The notes under the pieces were generated by a model, which ran no database searches, was not told where the DNA came from, and was given only the letters and a program-made list of their open reading frames with translations. Below are positions 44,170-52,235 of a stretch of 64,000 bases of DNA, one piece after another. Every line of letters starts with the position of its first letter. Position 1 is the first letter of the stretch. This DNA comes from CBDCBA01 sp965214125 (GTDB lineage: Bacteria > Planctomycetota > Phycisphaerae > Tepidisphaerales > Tepidisphaeraceae): NCBI GenBank assembly GCA_965214125.1, contig CBDCBA010000015.1:17237-81236 (forward strand), written 5' to 3'. The translations under genes were made by a program, and so were the position numbers.

Positions 44170-45435
44170 ATGGACATGGCTGCTGCCAAAGCTCTGAGAC
44201 GGGGGAAACTTGCGCGGTTGGAGCGAGTTCAGCTTCGGCAACTGGAAGAGGTGCTGGAGACAGCTCGACGCTGGCAGCAGGAGGAGGCGAAAGCCCTGCT
44301 GGCAATCCGGGAAAGGAAGCTCTGGCGGGGTTCGCATGCGACGTTTGAGGATTATGGCCGCGACCGCTGGGGGATCGAGCACAGTCAGTTGTATCGGTTG
44401 ACGTCTTGGGGAGAGGTGCTGCGAACACTTTCCCCTTTCGGGGAAAAGGTCCCGGCTCGCGAAACACATGCGAGGGCGTTGTACGGCCTGCTTGCTGAGC
44501 AGCAGATTGAGGCTTGGCAGGACGTTCTCAACCGGACTCCGCATCGCATTACTGCCGGTGACGTTGAGCTGGCGGTGAGCGATATGCTGACACGGAAGCA
44601 TCCGGTGCGAAAGCCAGCAGCTGGTGGGTTAGGAACGGGGTCAGGTGAAGTCGTCTGTGGCGACTGCCTCGAAACACTGCAAAGCCTTTCACAAGGCACC
44701 GTTGACCTCTGTCTAACTTCACCTCCATATGCAGAGCAACGGCGCGGCTACTATCCGAGTGTGCCGGAAAAGGAGTTCGTCGGCTGGATGATGCGCGTGA
44801 TGGCCTCGCTCAAGCCGAAACTGTCATCTCGGGGCAGTGTTCTCATCGTGGCACGCGAGCACGTGCGAAAAGGTCAAATCAGTGACTATTGGCTGAGGAC
44901 TCGACTCGCGCTACGCGATGCCGGTTGGATCGAGTGTGAGACGCTGATCTGGCATTCTCCCGACAAGCCGCCGCTCGGCAGTAAGAACCGGCCGCGTCGG
45001 ACCTACGAGCACATCTTCTGGTTTGCTCGAACAAATGCTCCGTATGTCGACCTTCGTGCGTGTGGGGCGCCGATCAAGCATGAGCGTTCGCGGATGCTGC
45101 GACCGAGAATGCGGAAGACGAGCGTCTTCGAACAATCATGGCGAGACATGTTTCAACGCTTCAATGGAAGTCAAATTGCGAGAGTTTCCGACCTTATCAC
45201 GGCTCCGGTCGGCGGAGTAAGTGATCAAGTCAACCACGCAGCGATGTTCCCGCAGTCTCTCGCCAATCAATTAATCCGTACTTACTCCCCTAACAACGGA
45301 CTCGTGATCGATCCCATGTGCGGGTCAGGGACAACGCTTCTCGCGGCTCGCGAAGCTGGGAGGCACTGGTGGGGGTGTGACATCGTGCCGAGACATGTCG
45401 AACTCGCCCGGCAGCGTTTGGCCGTCGGCCAATGA
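44170..45435 (+). CDS. Beta-class DNA methyltransferase with N-terminal DNA-binding region
   Basis: 421 residues from ATG 44170 (M-D-M-A-A-A-K); the frame opens at 44104 but that part overlaps the divergent gene. Residues ~1-140 are helical with T-F-E-D-Y-G-R-D-R-W-G-I-E-H-S-Q-L-Y-R-L-T, an HTH-like module seen in phage and island proteins. Motif IV is T-S-P-P-Y at 183-187; motif I is V-I-D-P-M-C-G-S-G-T-T-L near 375. It should modify DNA, probably at N4-cytosine. The extra HTH may let it regulate its own promoter or the divergent operon. It converges with the serine recombinase, four bases apart. Confidence 0.85.
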   Translation: MDMAAAKALRRGKLARLERVQLRQLEEVLETARRWQQEEAKALLAIRERKLWRGSHATFEDYGRDRWGIEHSQLYRLTSWGEVLRTLSPFGEKVPARETHARALYGLLAEQQIEAWQDVLNRTPHRITAGDVELAVSDMLTRKHPVRKPAAGGLGTGSGEVVCGDCLETLQSLSQGTVDLCLTSPPYAEQRRGYYPSVPEKEFVGWMMRVMASLKPKLSSRGSVLIVAREHVRKGQISDYWLRTRLALRDAGWIECETLIWHSPDKPPLGSKNRPRRTYEHIFWFARTNAPYVDLRACGAPIKHERSRMLRPRMRKTSVFEQSWRDMFQRFNGSQIARVSDLITAPVGGVSDQVNHAAMFPQSLANQLIRTYSPNNGLVIDPMCGSGTTLLAAREAGRHWWGCDIVPRHVELARQRLAVGQ

Positions 45436-45439
45436 CTCT

Positions 45440-47491
45440 TCATTTCCGATCACGGCATAGGTAGCAGGCTGACCGTTGCCCACGCAGATAGCGGCAGCGG
45501 ACATCGGCGATGACAGAAGGAACGCTCGATTCGCGTTTGCTCTCGATCAAGGTGGTGGGTGCTGGTGGATGTGTATGGCACCCAGTCTGCGACTGCGAAC
45601 TGGGCGTCGGACACATCTCCGTATCGCCGTTTTCGCCGTCCAAACGCAGGTTTGTCCACGTCGGCAAGCGGAAGATCAACTTTACCTTCTTCGTCTCCAT
45701 GTCGACTACAACGCTCGCAACGAGCTGTCTCACCAGTGCCTGCAACTGTGTGTTCGGCATCGCGGGCACCAGATCAGCCTGCCCGCTCAATGCGGAGATG
45801 ATCCGATCAGCCGCCTCCTCTGGGTCAAGGCTCGTCTCCTCCGTCGAGGCCTTCGCCGACGCGATCTGCTCGTCAAGATGTTGAGCCTCCACGGCGAGTT
45901 CGTCCAGAATTTCTTTCACGTCGTCTAGTTCCTCAGGGCGAAGACGGCGAACCCACTCCTTTCGACGGCGCCTGATCTCGTCACGCTTTGCTTCAAGGGC
46001 ACCGACCTCGACCTCTGGTGATCCCGAAACCTGCTCCTTCGCCTTCGTCATCTCCTCCACGAGCGTCTCGCGGAGTTGAGGCAGGTCGAGAAGCACATCA
46101 CGCACCACCCGGCGGACCTCCTGCTCTAATGGCTCCGCCGCGATGAGTCGAACATACGGTGACCCCTTCGCATACTCCCGCGCACCTCGCTTGTGGCGGT
46201 AGTAACGGGTCTTGGGTCCTTCGCTTCTCCCGCTGAGATGTCCAACCAGCGGCTCGGGCTTTCTACCGGCATCGAGGTCCTGTCGGGCGACGAGCATGCC
46301 GCTGAGTAGGTAGTCGCTCGGGCGGATGTTAGTCTTCGCTTTGTGCGGGACGGCGGTGCCATCCAATCGTCGCTGCCACCGCTCGGCGTGCATCCGGTCG
46401 TGTGCAGCGATCACGAGCCTGCGGAGTTTTTCGTCTCCGAGGAAGTTGATCATGCGCGGGTGGTCCTGCCACAGCCAGTCCTTCGGGGGCCGGTGCTCCA
46501 CCTTGATGCTCGCGGAAGTCGCTAGTGTCACATCGCTGTGCTCAACAGGTTCCGGCATCGAGTGTCGACGACGGTTGTAGTAGGGTTTGCTCTTTTCATT
46601 GCCGCGTGTGCGGCCCGTGTACGCCGGTTGCTCAAAGATGCTTTCAACCTGCCGCTGCGACCACTGCTTGCGCTGAGGCGACTTGATCCCACGACGATTG
46701 AGGCGGTCGGCAATCTTCTTGCCGCCGAGGCCGTCGAGGTAATGCCAGCGGATGATGTCGCGGACGACTTGCTGCTCATGCGGATCACCGGGAATCAATG
46801 CAACCAGTTCGTGCTTTTGCTTTCGGTAGCGCGAGCGATAGGTGCCGCCAATCTCGCCGAGAGTCTCTCTGACCTCCTTGCCGTCCGGGCTAAGCTTCTG
46901 CTGCCGACCGTCCCGCAGATCACGGATTCGGTGGAGAGGGGTGCGGTCCGGTGACAAGAAGAGGCGGTCGCAGCCAAATGGAGTTCGCGAACATGTGATG
47001 GCTCGCTCTTGCTCAAGTGCCAACTGCGCACCCTGAGCACACCGCATGCTGGTCTTCCGCGCCTGATCCCGAGCGGCTTCGAACTTCGCTGCTCGCACGA
47101 CAGCGGCGTACGGAACGTCTTCTATGTCGTCGCAGACGATCAGGCTGATCGCGTGTCGAGCGCACTCATGCCGCACCCAACCTGCGTGGTCACTACCTCC
47201 CCGTGTAAGACGGTCTGACACTTGAACGAGGACATGCGAGAAGTCATTGACCTCTCTTTTGCGCCGAAACAGTTCGTCCAGATCAGTCCGGTTGCCGGGC
47301 AGCGATCCACTCAGCCCCGGACGGCTAATCGAGTCGATGTACTGAAGGCCTTTCTCTTCGCCGATGACCTTGAGGCTGGCGATCTGCGCCTCAACGCTCT
47401 GATCGCCAGCGGTGTTGTCTGACTGACGAACAAGTACGATGAACCCGTCTTCCCCAGCCCTATGTGACGCCGACAATTTCTCATTGTTCAT
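45440..47491 (-). CDS. Large serine recombinase with degenerate zinc ribbon
   Basis: 683 residues from ATG 47491, which has a GGGAAGAG site. Resolvase domain (about 15-150) with the catalytic serine S24 in L-V-R-Q-S-D-N and V-S-D-R-L-T-R-G near 95. The recombinase domain (about 230-300) includes I-A-D-R-L-N-R-R-G-I-K-S and P-A-Y-T-G. Where a C-x-x-C zinc ribbon is expected after Y-L-L-S-G-M-L, no cysteine pairs occur. A long coiled coil (about 480-560) follows. Family members integrate phages or mobile elements; this may be a second, nested element or a switch. The small gene upstream overlaps its start. Confidence 0.85.
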   Translation of the reverse strand: MNNEKLSASHRAGEDGFIVLVRQSDNTAGDQSVEAQIASLKVIGEEKGLQYIDSISRPGLSGSLPGNRTDLDELFRRKREVNDFSHVLVQVSDRLTRGGSDHAGWVRHECARHAISLIVCDDIEDVPYAAVVRAAKFEAARDQARKTSMRCAQGAQLALEQERAITCSRTPFGCDRLFLSPDRTPLHRIRDLRDGRQQKLSPDGKEVRETLGEIGGTYRSRYRKQKHELVALIPGDPHEQQVVRDIIRWHYLDGLGGKKIADRLNRRGIKSPQRKQWSQRQVESIFEQPAYTGRTRGNEKSKPYYNRRRHSMPEPVEHSDVTLATSASIKVEHRPPKDWLWQDHPRMINFLGDEKLRRLVIAAHDRMHAERWQRRLDGTAVPHKAKTNIRPSDYLLSGMLVARQDLDAGRKPEPLVGHLSGRSEGPKTRYYRHKRGAREYAKGSPYVRLIAAEPLEQEVRRVVRDVLLDLPQLRETLVEEMTKAKEQVSGSPEVEVGALEAKRDEIRRRRKEWVRRLRPEELDDVKEILDELAVEAQHLDEQIASAKASTEETSLDPEEAADRIISALSGQADLVPAMPNTQLQALVRQLVASVVVDMETKKVKLIFRLPTWTNLRLDGENGDTEMCPTPSSQSQTGCHTHPPAPTTLIESKRESSVPSVIADVRCRYLRGQRSACYLCRDRK

Positions 47492-47690
47492 TTCTCTTCC
47501 CCTTTCCCTTCTGACCACCAGTTCGTCCTTGCTGACGCTCAACGGTGGTGCGGCACCATGCCGCCAGCAGTGCGAGAGCGGCCGTCTCGACTTCGGCACC
47601 GTCGACATCTCGCGTAACCGAGATGTGGACCGTTACTCCTCGGCGACGACCGTTTCGTCGCCGTTCTCTTGCTTTGTTCGATTTCGTCAT
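47481..47690 (-). CDS. Small basic protein of unknown function
   Basis: 69 residues from ATG 47690, preceded by AAGGAG six bases upstream. Basic N-terminus (K-S-N-K-A-R-E-R-R-R-N-G-R-R-R-G), a short beta-like strand (V-T-V-H-I-S-V-T-R-D), then a helix (V-E-T-A-A-L-A-L-L-A-A-W). It overlaps the recombinase start by 11 bases, so the two are probably coupled. The size and charge suit a directionality factor for the serine recombinase, but there is no sequence signature. Confidence 0.55.
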   Translation of the reverse strand: MTKSNKARERRRNGRRRGVTVHISVTRDVDGAEVETAALALLAAWCRTTVERQQGRTGGQKGKGKRNEQ

Positions 47691-47743
47691 CAGAGACTCC
47701 TTGTGTTTTTTGGTACTCCTTCTGAACACCATTGCGACACGGC

Positions 47744-47756
47744 CTACCGGTTGACT
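47744..47756 (-). promoter_or_regulatory. CAACCGGTAG motif upstream of the small gene/recombinase unit
   Basis: Read on the minus strand: AGTCAACCGGTAG, 54 bases upstream of the small gene start. Same core as at 48992 and 49748. The core ACCGGT is palindromic. Confidence 0.5.
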
Positions 47757-47832
47757 CATGGCGGCGGCAGCCAACAGGAGCGACCGGCGCGGTTGTCCGC
47801 GCCGGTCGCCACGTTCGTGATTAGACGGAAGA

Positions 47833-48900
47833 TCAGCGAATGTGCGGAAGCACTTCCTGCTCAACTCGCCTTACGACGACCTTCACACGGTCCTTAGGGA
47901 ACCCGAGGTGAAGGGCAAGCGTCTCGGCAAGCGGAGCGAGACCGAAGGCCGTCTCGTTTACGACTGCCGCGAACACCGCCTCTCGCAGTTCGGCGCGGTA
48001 GTCCGTCGCGCCGGAGACTGTGCGCCCCGCGAGTTGAAGAATCTCATCGGTGACGGTGCCCCATCGGTGGTGACCGTTGAGATCGGCGTCAACGATGATC
48101 GACATGACGCGGCGGAGCGGAGTGTCATGCGGCCCAGCCTCTTCGGCCTCGCTCATCTCGTCCTGATGAGCGTCAGCAGCTTGAAGGAGGTTTTCCGCCG
48201 CCTTCACTGCCCGCTCGTCTGACGGGAGGCCGAGAGCGAACGAGATAAGCTCGCCGAGCAGGATTCTCTGAAACCGCGAGATTGGCTTCTCGTGGATGTG
48301 TTGGACGGCTTCGTTGACCCGGCGAGGTGCCCACGCCAGAAGTGGATCGATACGTGTCACGACCAAGGCCTCACGCACGAGCTGGTGGTTCAACCGGCGA
48401 CAGATTCGAACCTGATCGGCGGCGACGAGTCCGGCGGCAGCGAGGTCCTCCTCACGTTCGAGGAACAGCGTCCTCAGCCCGTCCTCGATGCGGAGCGGGA
48501 GGTCGAAGCAGTGGAATCCGCCGGATGGCTCATCCGCCGCGTGGAAGAGGCTGGCGAAGAGGTACCACTGTTCAGCCTCGTCAAAGAGGGCAAAGGTCTG
48601 CCCGTCCTCGTCAGGATCAATCTCGGGAAGCGGATCGGATTCGACATCAACGCGTCCCTCGTACGGAAGAAGAAGATCGTCCGCGTCAGTGCGGAGAATT
48701 CGGCCACGGACTCCGACCGGGCTGACCCCGATGTCTCCTCCGTCGATCATCACCTCGTGGTAGACATCGACAGGATCGACGGACTCGCCGATGCGGGTGG
48801 CACGTCGCGCCGCTTCGGCGAAGGCTCGGTTCAGCCGTGCAATGCGTTCGGCTTGATCGTCAGGCTGGTAGTTTCCAGCGTCGTCTTCATATGAATTCAT
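47833..48900 (-). CDS. Island protein of unknown function
   Basis: 355 residues. ATG 48900 has TAGGAG six bases upstream. The sequence is acidic in the first half (D-P-V-D-V-Y-H-E-V-M-I-D-G-G-D near 44, several D/E runs) and helical in the second (A-P-R-R-V-N-E-A-V-Q-H, G-E-L-I-S-F-A-L-G-L-P-S). No catalytic motif, signal peptide or membrane segment. A CAACCGGT motif pair lies 75-92 bases upstream. Single-gene unit. Confidence 0.7.
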   Translation of the reverse strand: MNSYEDDAGNYQPDDQAERIARLNRAFAEAARRATRIGESVDPVDVYHEVMIDGGDIGVSPVGVRGRILRTDADDLLLPYEGRVDVESDPLPEIDPDEDGQTFALFDEAEQWYLFASLFHAADEPSGGFHCFDLPLRIEDGLRTLFLEREEDLAAAGLVAADQVRICRRLNHQLVREALVVTRIDPLLAWAPRRVNEAVQHIHEKPISRFQRILLGELISFALGLPSDERAVKAAENLLQAADAHQDEMSEAEEAGPHDTPLRRVMSIIVDADLNGHHRWGTVTDEILQLAGRTVSGATDYRAELREAVFAAVVNETAFGLAPLAETLALHLGFPKDRVKVVVRRVEQEVLPHIR

Positions 48901-48973
48901 GGTTCACTCCTAAAGGGGTTTCTCTGCTGGCGCCGGAACACCCGGTCGCCATGTACCACGGCGGGCACAGACG

Positions 48974-49003
48974 CCACCGGTTGGCTCGGGGCTACCGGTT
49001 GGA
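48974..49003 (-). promoter_or_regulatory. Double CAACCGGT motif upstream of the 355-residue protein gene
   Basis: On the minus strand TTGACA-like bases lead into GTCCAACCGGTAG, and 15-20 bases later AGCCAACCGGTGG. Two copies of the motif in tandem, 75-92 bases before the start codon. A -35-like TTGACA overlaps the first copy (ends at about 49010). Confidence 0.5.
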
Positions 49004-49101
49004 CTGTCAAGGCAGCGAGACTCGGCCTCTGGAGGTGACAGCGCATGGAAGCACCGAGGCAGCAGTAGCTGTCTCGGTGCGTATGAGGAGGAGAAACGTG
49101 G

Positions 49102-49668
49102 TCAGGCGCCGTCTTCACCAAAGTCGAGCGTCGGCGGAGGCTCGGCTGACGGCGCGACGCTGGCCGAGGAGGAGGCAAAGCGAGGGTCGTAACGCTGAAG
49201 CTTCTTGGGCTTCGGCGTCCCGTCCTTCAATCTATCTCGCTTCTCGACGGTGAAGCAGCGATTGAAGGCATCTTCGCCCGCCGTCGCACGAAAGGTGCCG
49301 TACTTGTACGCGTTGGACGCCAAGAGCTGAATGAAGCGGTCGAGATCACCGCCAACAGCGTCCAGTCCAACTCTCGTCGCCTCAAGCAGATCGATGCACT
49401 TCGTACTGCGGTCGTGGCCGACCGAGTACTCAATCTCACCGACCCGGAGGGGACCGTGCTGATCGATCCAAGCAACAGCGCGAGGCTCCAACTCGGCCCA
49501 GAGCTTGTTCACGGTGGACTTCAACCCGGCGATCAACTTGATCACCGCGGCGACGGTCTCAGCATCGTCGGACTCAGTGAGTGCGCGAACCACGCGGCGG
49601 AACTCAGGGAGAACCATCCGCTCCACCTGATAGGGTGGGCGCGGAACAACAGGATGCTCATTTGGCAT
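49102..49668 (-). CDS. Island protein of unknown function
   Basis: About 188 residues. The frame opens at TTG 49674; ATG 49668 is best placed, seven bases after GGAG. Helical, with V-L-P-E-F-R-R-V-V-R-A-L and D-A-E-T-V-A-A-V-I-K-L-I-A-G-L-K near the N-terminus and F-I-Q-L-L-A-S-N-A-Y-K-Y-G-T-F near 115. The tail is proline/serine-rich. No family recognised. The upstream CAACCGGTAG motif is shared with two other island units. Confidence 0.65.
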   Translation of the reverse strand: MPNEHPVVPRPPYQVERMVLPEFRRVVRALTESDDAETVAAVIKLIAGLKSTVNKLWAELEPRAVAWIDQHGPLRVGEIEYSVGHDRSTKCIDLLEATRVGLDAVGGDLDRFIQLLASNAYKYGTFRATAGEDAFNRCFTVEKRDRLKDGTPKPKKLQRYDPRFASSSASVAPSAEPPPTLDFGEDGA

Positions 49669-49747
49669 CATCAAACTCCATCTGCGTCAACCAGCTGCCG
49701 GACAACCCGGCGGCGTCGTACGCAGTTGACACAGGGACGAGATGCTC

Positions 49748-49760
49748 TACCGGTTGGCTT
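49748..49760 (-). promoter_or_regulatory. CAACCGGTAG motif upstream of the 188-residue protein gene
   Basis: On the minus strand AGCCAACCGGTAG, about 80 bases before the start codon. The surrounding gap 49669-50011 holds this motif and the integrase terminator, and no gene I can support. Confidence 0.5.
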
Positions 49761-49944
49761 CGGTTACGCCCGTTGAACACCCTGATTTGAGATCGCTGAG
49801 GTCGCCAAAAACGCTCGCCCACACCCAGAGCGAAAGCGCCAAGCTATATACCTATCCTTACCACGGCGCGCGAAACACCCCGCTGAGAGCGCCAGAATGC
49901 GGGTCGAAAATCGCCAAGCCCTCACCGCTCAAGGCAAAGAAAAA

Positions 49945-49962
49945 GCCCCTCACGCGAGGGGC
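49945..49962 (-). terminator. Terminator downstream of the integrase gene
   Basis: GCCCCTC-acgc-GAGGGGC hairpin. On the minus strand it is followed by TTTTTCTTT, 50 bases after the integrase stop. T residues on the other side (CCTTTTCC) mean it may also stop rightward transcription. Confidence 0.8.
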
Positions 49963-50011
49963 CTTTTCCGTCGGTTCAAGGCGATCTCCACGTCACTCCA
50001 CCGGGACGCGC

Positions 50012-51199
50012 CTATGCCGCTTCCGTGACCACGGCTCGACCTTCCATGTCAATGGGATAATCAATTGTCGCCATCGCCTGCTGCGAAACATCATCGAACA
50101 TTTTGTAATAGATGTCGAGGATTTTGCTTGAGCTATGGCCCATCCACTCGAGCGCGTACTTGTGGGAGATGTTATTTCTCGCGCACATGCTCGCGAAAGT
50201 GTGGCGGAACGTATGAAGCTTGTACTGCTGCGGTTCCACGAATTCAACGCGTTTGCACAGCCGCTTCAAAGACCGAAGAAGCTTGTCTGGACTGACAGGG
50301 CGCCCGCCCTCCGGGTATCGAGCGGATGGTCGTGCGGTGAACACTCTCTCGAAATCCTTCGGTAACGTGTTCAGGCAGATGCGTAGCTCGGAGTGGATCG
50401 GGATGTGCCGAGTCGACTGGTTTTTCGTTGAGTCGCGTGATCCGCCATGGCGAATCTCCAGCATTCCGTGGTCGCCAGCGTCGAGCATGACGTTGCTCCA
50501 CCGCAAGTCGCGAACCTCCCCAACACGGAGGCCTGCGTAGGCCATGATGGCAAATGCGGCACCCTCGTGAAGTGGGTCAGCATGGTTGAGCAGCTTCGCG
50601 ATCTGAACCGGTGTGAAGCAGGGTTGCTGACTAGACGGCGGCGCCTTAAGCCTAACCTTCCGAAGTGGGTACTCCGACAAGAGGGAGTGCTCGTACGCCC
50701 ACTTGAATGCTTGCTTCACAATTGTAAGTCGCGTGTATCGCGTCTTCAACGCATCGCCCATCTCGGTGAGATGTTTGCCGAACGACCAGAGTTGAGGCGA
50801 GTCGAACGTCGAGGCAAGTCGAACGCGAGACTGTCTCAGCTGCGCCCAGTCGAGCAGACGGTTGAGGTCGTTCGTGTATTTCGTGATGGTCTTCGGTGCC
50901 AAGTCTTCGTTGCCTTTGGCAGCGAGGAATTGCTCGACCATCTCCGTGATCGTAAGTTGCGCCGGAATCGGCTTCGCCTCGCCGTTCTGGATACGTCTTG
51001 CGATTTCATGTGCCTTGCGGAGTGCCGCATTTCGATTCTTTGTCTTCAACGCCTCATAGTCGCGGCGCCCGTTGAAGGACCACTCGGCGTAGTAGTTCCG
51101 GCTGACACCCTCCGACCCATCCGGTCTGCGGTAGGTTCGTCGGCCAATGTAGATGCAAGGTTCGGTTCCTTCAGCGAGATGACGGTCGGCGAGTTTCAC
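50012..51199 (-). CDS. Tyrosine recombinase (island integrase)
   Basis: 395 residues. N-terminal strands (I-Y-I-G-R-R-T-Y-R-R-P, Y-Y-A-E-W-S-F-N-G-R-R) and a SAM-like core-binding domain (about 85-180) precede the catalytic domain. Catalytic residues are visible: R225 in A-G-L-R-V-G-E-V-R, H329-x-x-R332 in L-H-T-F-R-H-T-F, H355 in M-G-H-S-S, and the nucleophile Y364 or Y365 in L-D-I-Y-Y. It should integrate and excise the island at the tRNA-Ser end located 770 bases to its right. Its start overlaps the excisionase-like gene by four bases. Confidence 0.93.
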   Translation of the reverse strand: MKLADRHLAEGTEPCIYIGRRTYRRPDGSEGVSRNYYAEWSFNGRRDYEALKTKNRNAALRKAHEIARRIQNGEAKPIPAQLTITEMVEQFLAAKGNEDLAPKTITKYTNDLNRLLDWAQLRQSRVRLASTFDSPQLWSFGKHLTEMGDALKTRYTRLTIVKQAFKWAYEHSLLSEYPLRKVRLKAPPSSQQPCFTPVQIAKLLNHADPLHEGAAFAIMAYAGLRVGEVRDLRWSNVMLDAGDHGMLEIRHGGSRDSTKNQSTRHIPIHSELRICLNTLPKDFERVFTARPSARYPEGGRPVSPDKLLRSLKRLCKRVEFVEPQQYKLHTFRHTFASMCARNNISHKYALEWMGHSSSKILDIYYKMFDDVSQQAMATIDYPIDMEGRAVVTEAA

Positions 51200-51669
51200 T
51201 TCCGCACCGCCTTCCGGTTGGCAGCGGCGCCACGCGTCGAGCTAGAGGGACGGCGAGGTACTCTTCGATCTCTCTTAGCAAAGAGATCAACAAGAAACCG
51301 ATCCCGCCAGAAGAGCAGCGGCTTCCCACGCTTCACCGAGCGGTCGAACAGACCCTCGCTCACCTGCTTCTTCAGTGTCTGCGGACTCATGCAGGCAAGC
51401 TCCGCGGCCGCGTCGAGAGTGAGGCGAGGCGGGTACTCATGCTCAAGCCCGACGAAGGCGCTTCGGACCTCCTTCAAGCTGAGGGGACCGTCAAGCAGTG
51501 ATTCATCGAGATCGATAACGATCTCGCGGTCACCATGCTCGCAGTGCCCATCGTTATGAGCAATGGCTCGCTCGTTCTCGCTTGCTCGGCGGCGGCGGGT
51601 TCCACCTCGACGCGCCTTGTCGTCGGCAGCGTTAGATTGGGCATCGTCAGCCCTGAAAACTTCGTACAT
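51196..51669 (-). CDS. HTH protein, probable excisionase/directionality factor
   Basis: 157 residues from ATG 51669, chosen because AGGAG lies seven bases upstream; longer frames to 51954 run into the attachment repeat and have no ribosome site. The acidic/basic N-terminus leads to a MerR/Xis-like winged HTH near residue 100: P-P-R-L-T-L-D-A-A-A-E-L-A-C-M-S-P-Q-T-L-K-K, then K-P-L-L-F-W-R-D. It overlaps the integrase start by four bases (ATGA), the arrangement expected for an integrase partner. Function by context. Confidence 0.7.
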   Translation of the reverse strand: MYEVFRADDAQSNAADDKARRGGTRRRRASENERAIAHNDGHCEHGDREIVIDLDESLLDGPLSLKEVRSAFVGLEHEYPPRLTLDAAAELACMSPQTLKKQVSEGLFDRSVKRGKPLLFWRDRFLVDLFAKRDRRVPRRPSSSTRGAAANRKAVRK

Positions 51670-51910
51670 CGTTTGCTCCTGTTGAGAGTTCATGCCCGCA
51701 ACTGCTGCGGACTTAGGAGCTAGTGCATTATGGGCCCGAAATTCACCCTCAAAGCGCAAAGTCCAAAACCCCTGGGAAGTTCGTCGCCACGACATCAAAA
51801 GACGGCGCCACGGCCGATTGCTCTTGCGTGAGGACCGGCGAGAGCAACGGAAGGATGGGATTTCAGTTCGAGGTGGGACAGTCCGGGGACAGGGGGCGTC
51901 CGAGCACCGT

Positions 51911-51984
51911 CGCGAGGCTAGAAAAAAAGCGTCAGGGCACGATTTGGTGGTCATGCCAAGACGCTAAGCGGAGAGGGGGAGATT
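51911..51984. repeat. Right attachment site (attR): tRNA-Ser 3' end plus element-borne terminator
   Basis: Counterpart of 32710-32782. The 19 identical bases are 51966-51984. The rest, read on the minus strand, is a terminator directly downstream of the tRNA: stem AGCGTC/GACGCT, then TTTTTTTCT (51920-51965). The stem matches the left copy but the loop differs (GATTTGGTGGT against GATCAGGAGA). Confidence 0.85.
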
Positions 51985-52055
51985 CGAACTCCCGAGACCG
52001 CGAACGGCCTGCCAGTTTTCGAGACTGGTGCATTCAACCACTCTGCCACCTCTCC
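51969..52055 (-). tRNA. tRNA-Ser, anticodon CGA
   Basis: About 87 bases. Acceptor stem GGAGAGG pairs with CCTCTCC, then discriminator G as usual for serine. Anticodon stem CCAGT/ACTGG encloses loop CTCGAAA, giving anticodon CGA (codon UCG). A long variable arm (class II) and T-loop GTTCGAATC follow. CCA is not encoded. Its 3' end is the island attachment site and remains intact. Confidence 0.95.
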
Positions 52056-52235
52056 GGGAGGCCTCGTCGTGGCGGGTCGGCATCGTAGGCATCGGCACGC
52101 CGGGGCTTCAAGGCCAGCTCAGTCGCTTTTCGCTCAGGCGAGTGAAGCCGCGGGCTGCGTCGCCCGATGAAGAAACAGACCGCGTGGGCCACCCGCACAC
52201 TTGCCTGCCCGCGCCCGCCGCCCAGGAGACCGAGC

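Larger units (their letters stand above)
32764..51984. mobile_element. Genomic island integrated at tRNA-Ser(CGA)
   Basis: About 19.2 kb bounded by the 19-base direct repeat of the tRNA 3' end. A tyrosine integrase and an excisionase-like gene lie next to the intact tRNA, the normal arrangement for integrative elements. The interior has visibly more A/T than the flanks and mostly genes without housekeeping roles: a predicted defence operon, a serine recombinase, small hypothetical genes, an HD protein and two surface-type proteins. There are no phage structural genes and no conjugation genes, so it is a satellite-like or defence island, not a prophage or ICE. Confidence 0.85.

Noticed and set aside
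36464..45435. DISARM, BREX or Dpd system
   Set aside because: Hallmark genes (DUF1998 and PLD proteins, PglZ and BrxL, a TGT-like DNA modifier) are absent.
32764..51984. Prophage or conjugative element
   Set aside because: No capsid, tail, terminase, relaxase or type IV secretion genes are present.
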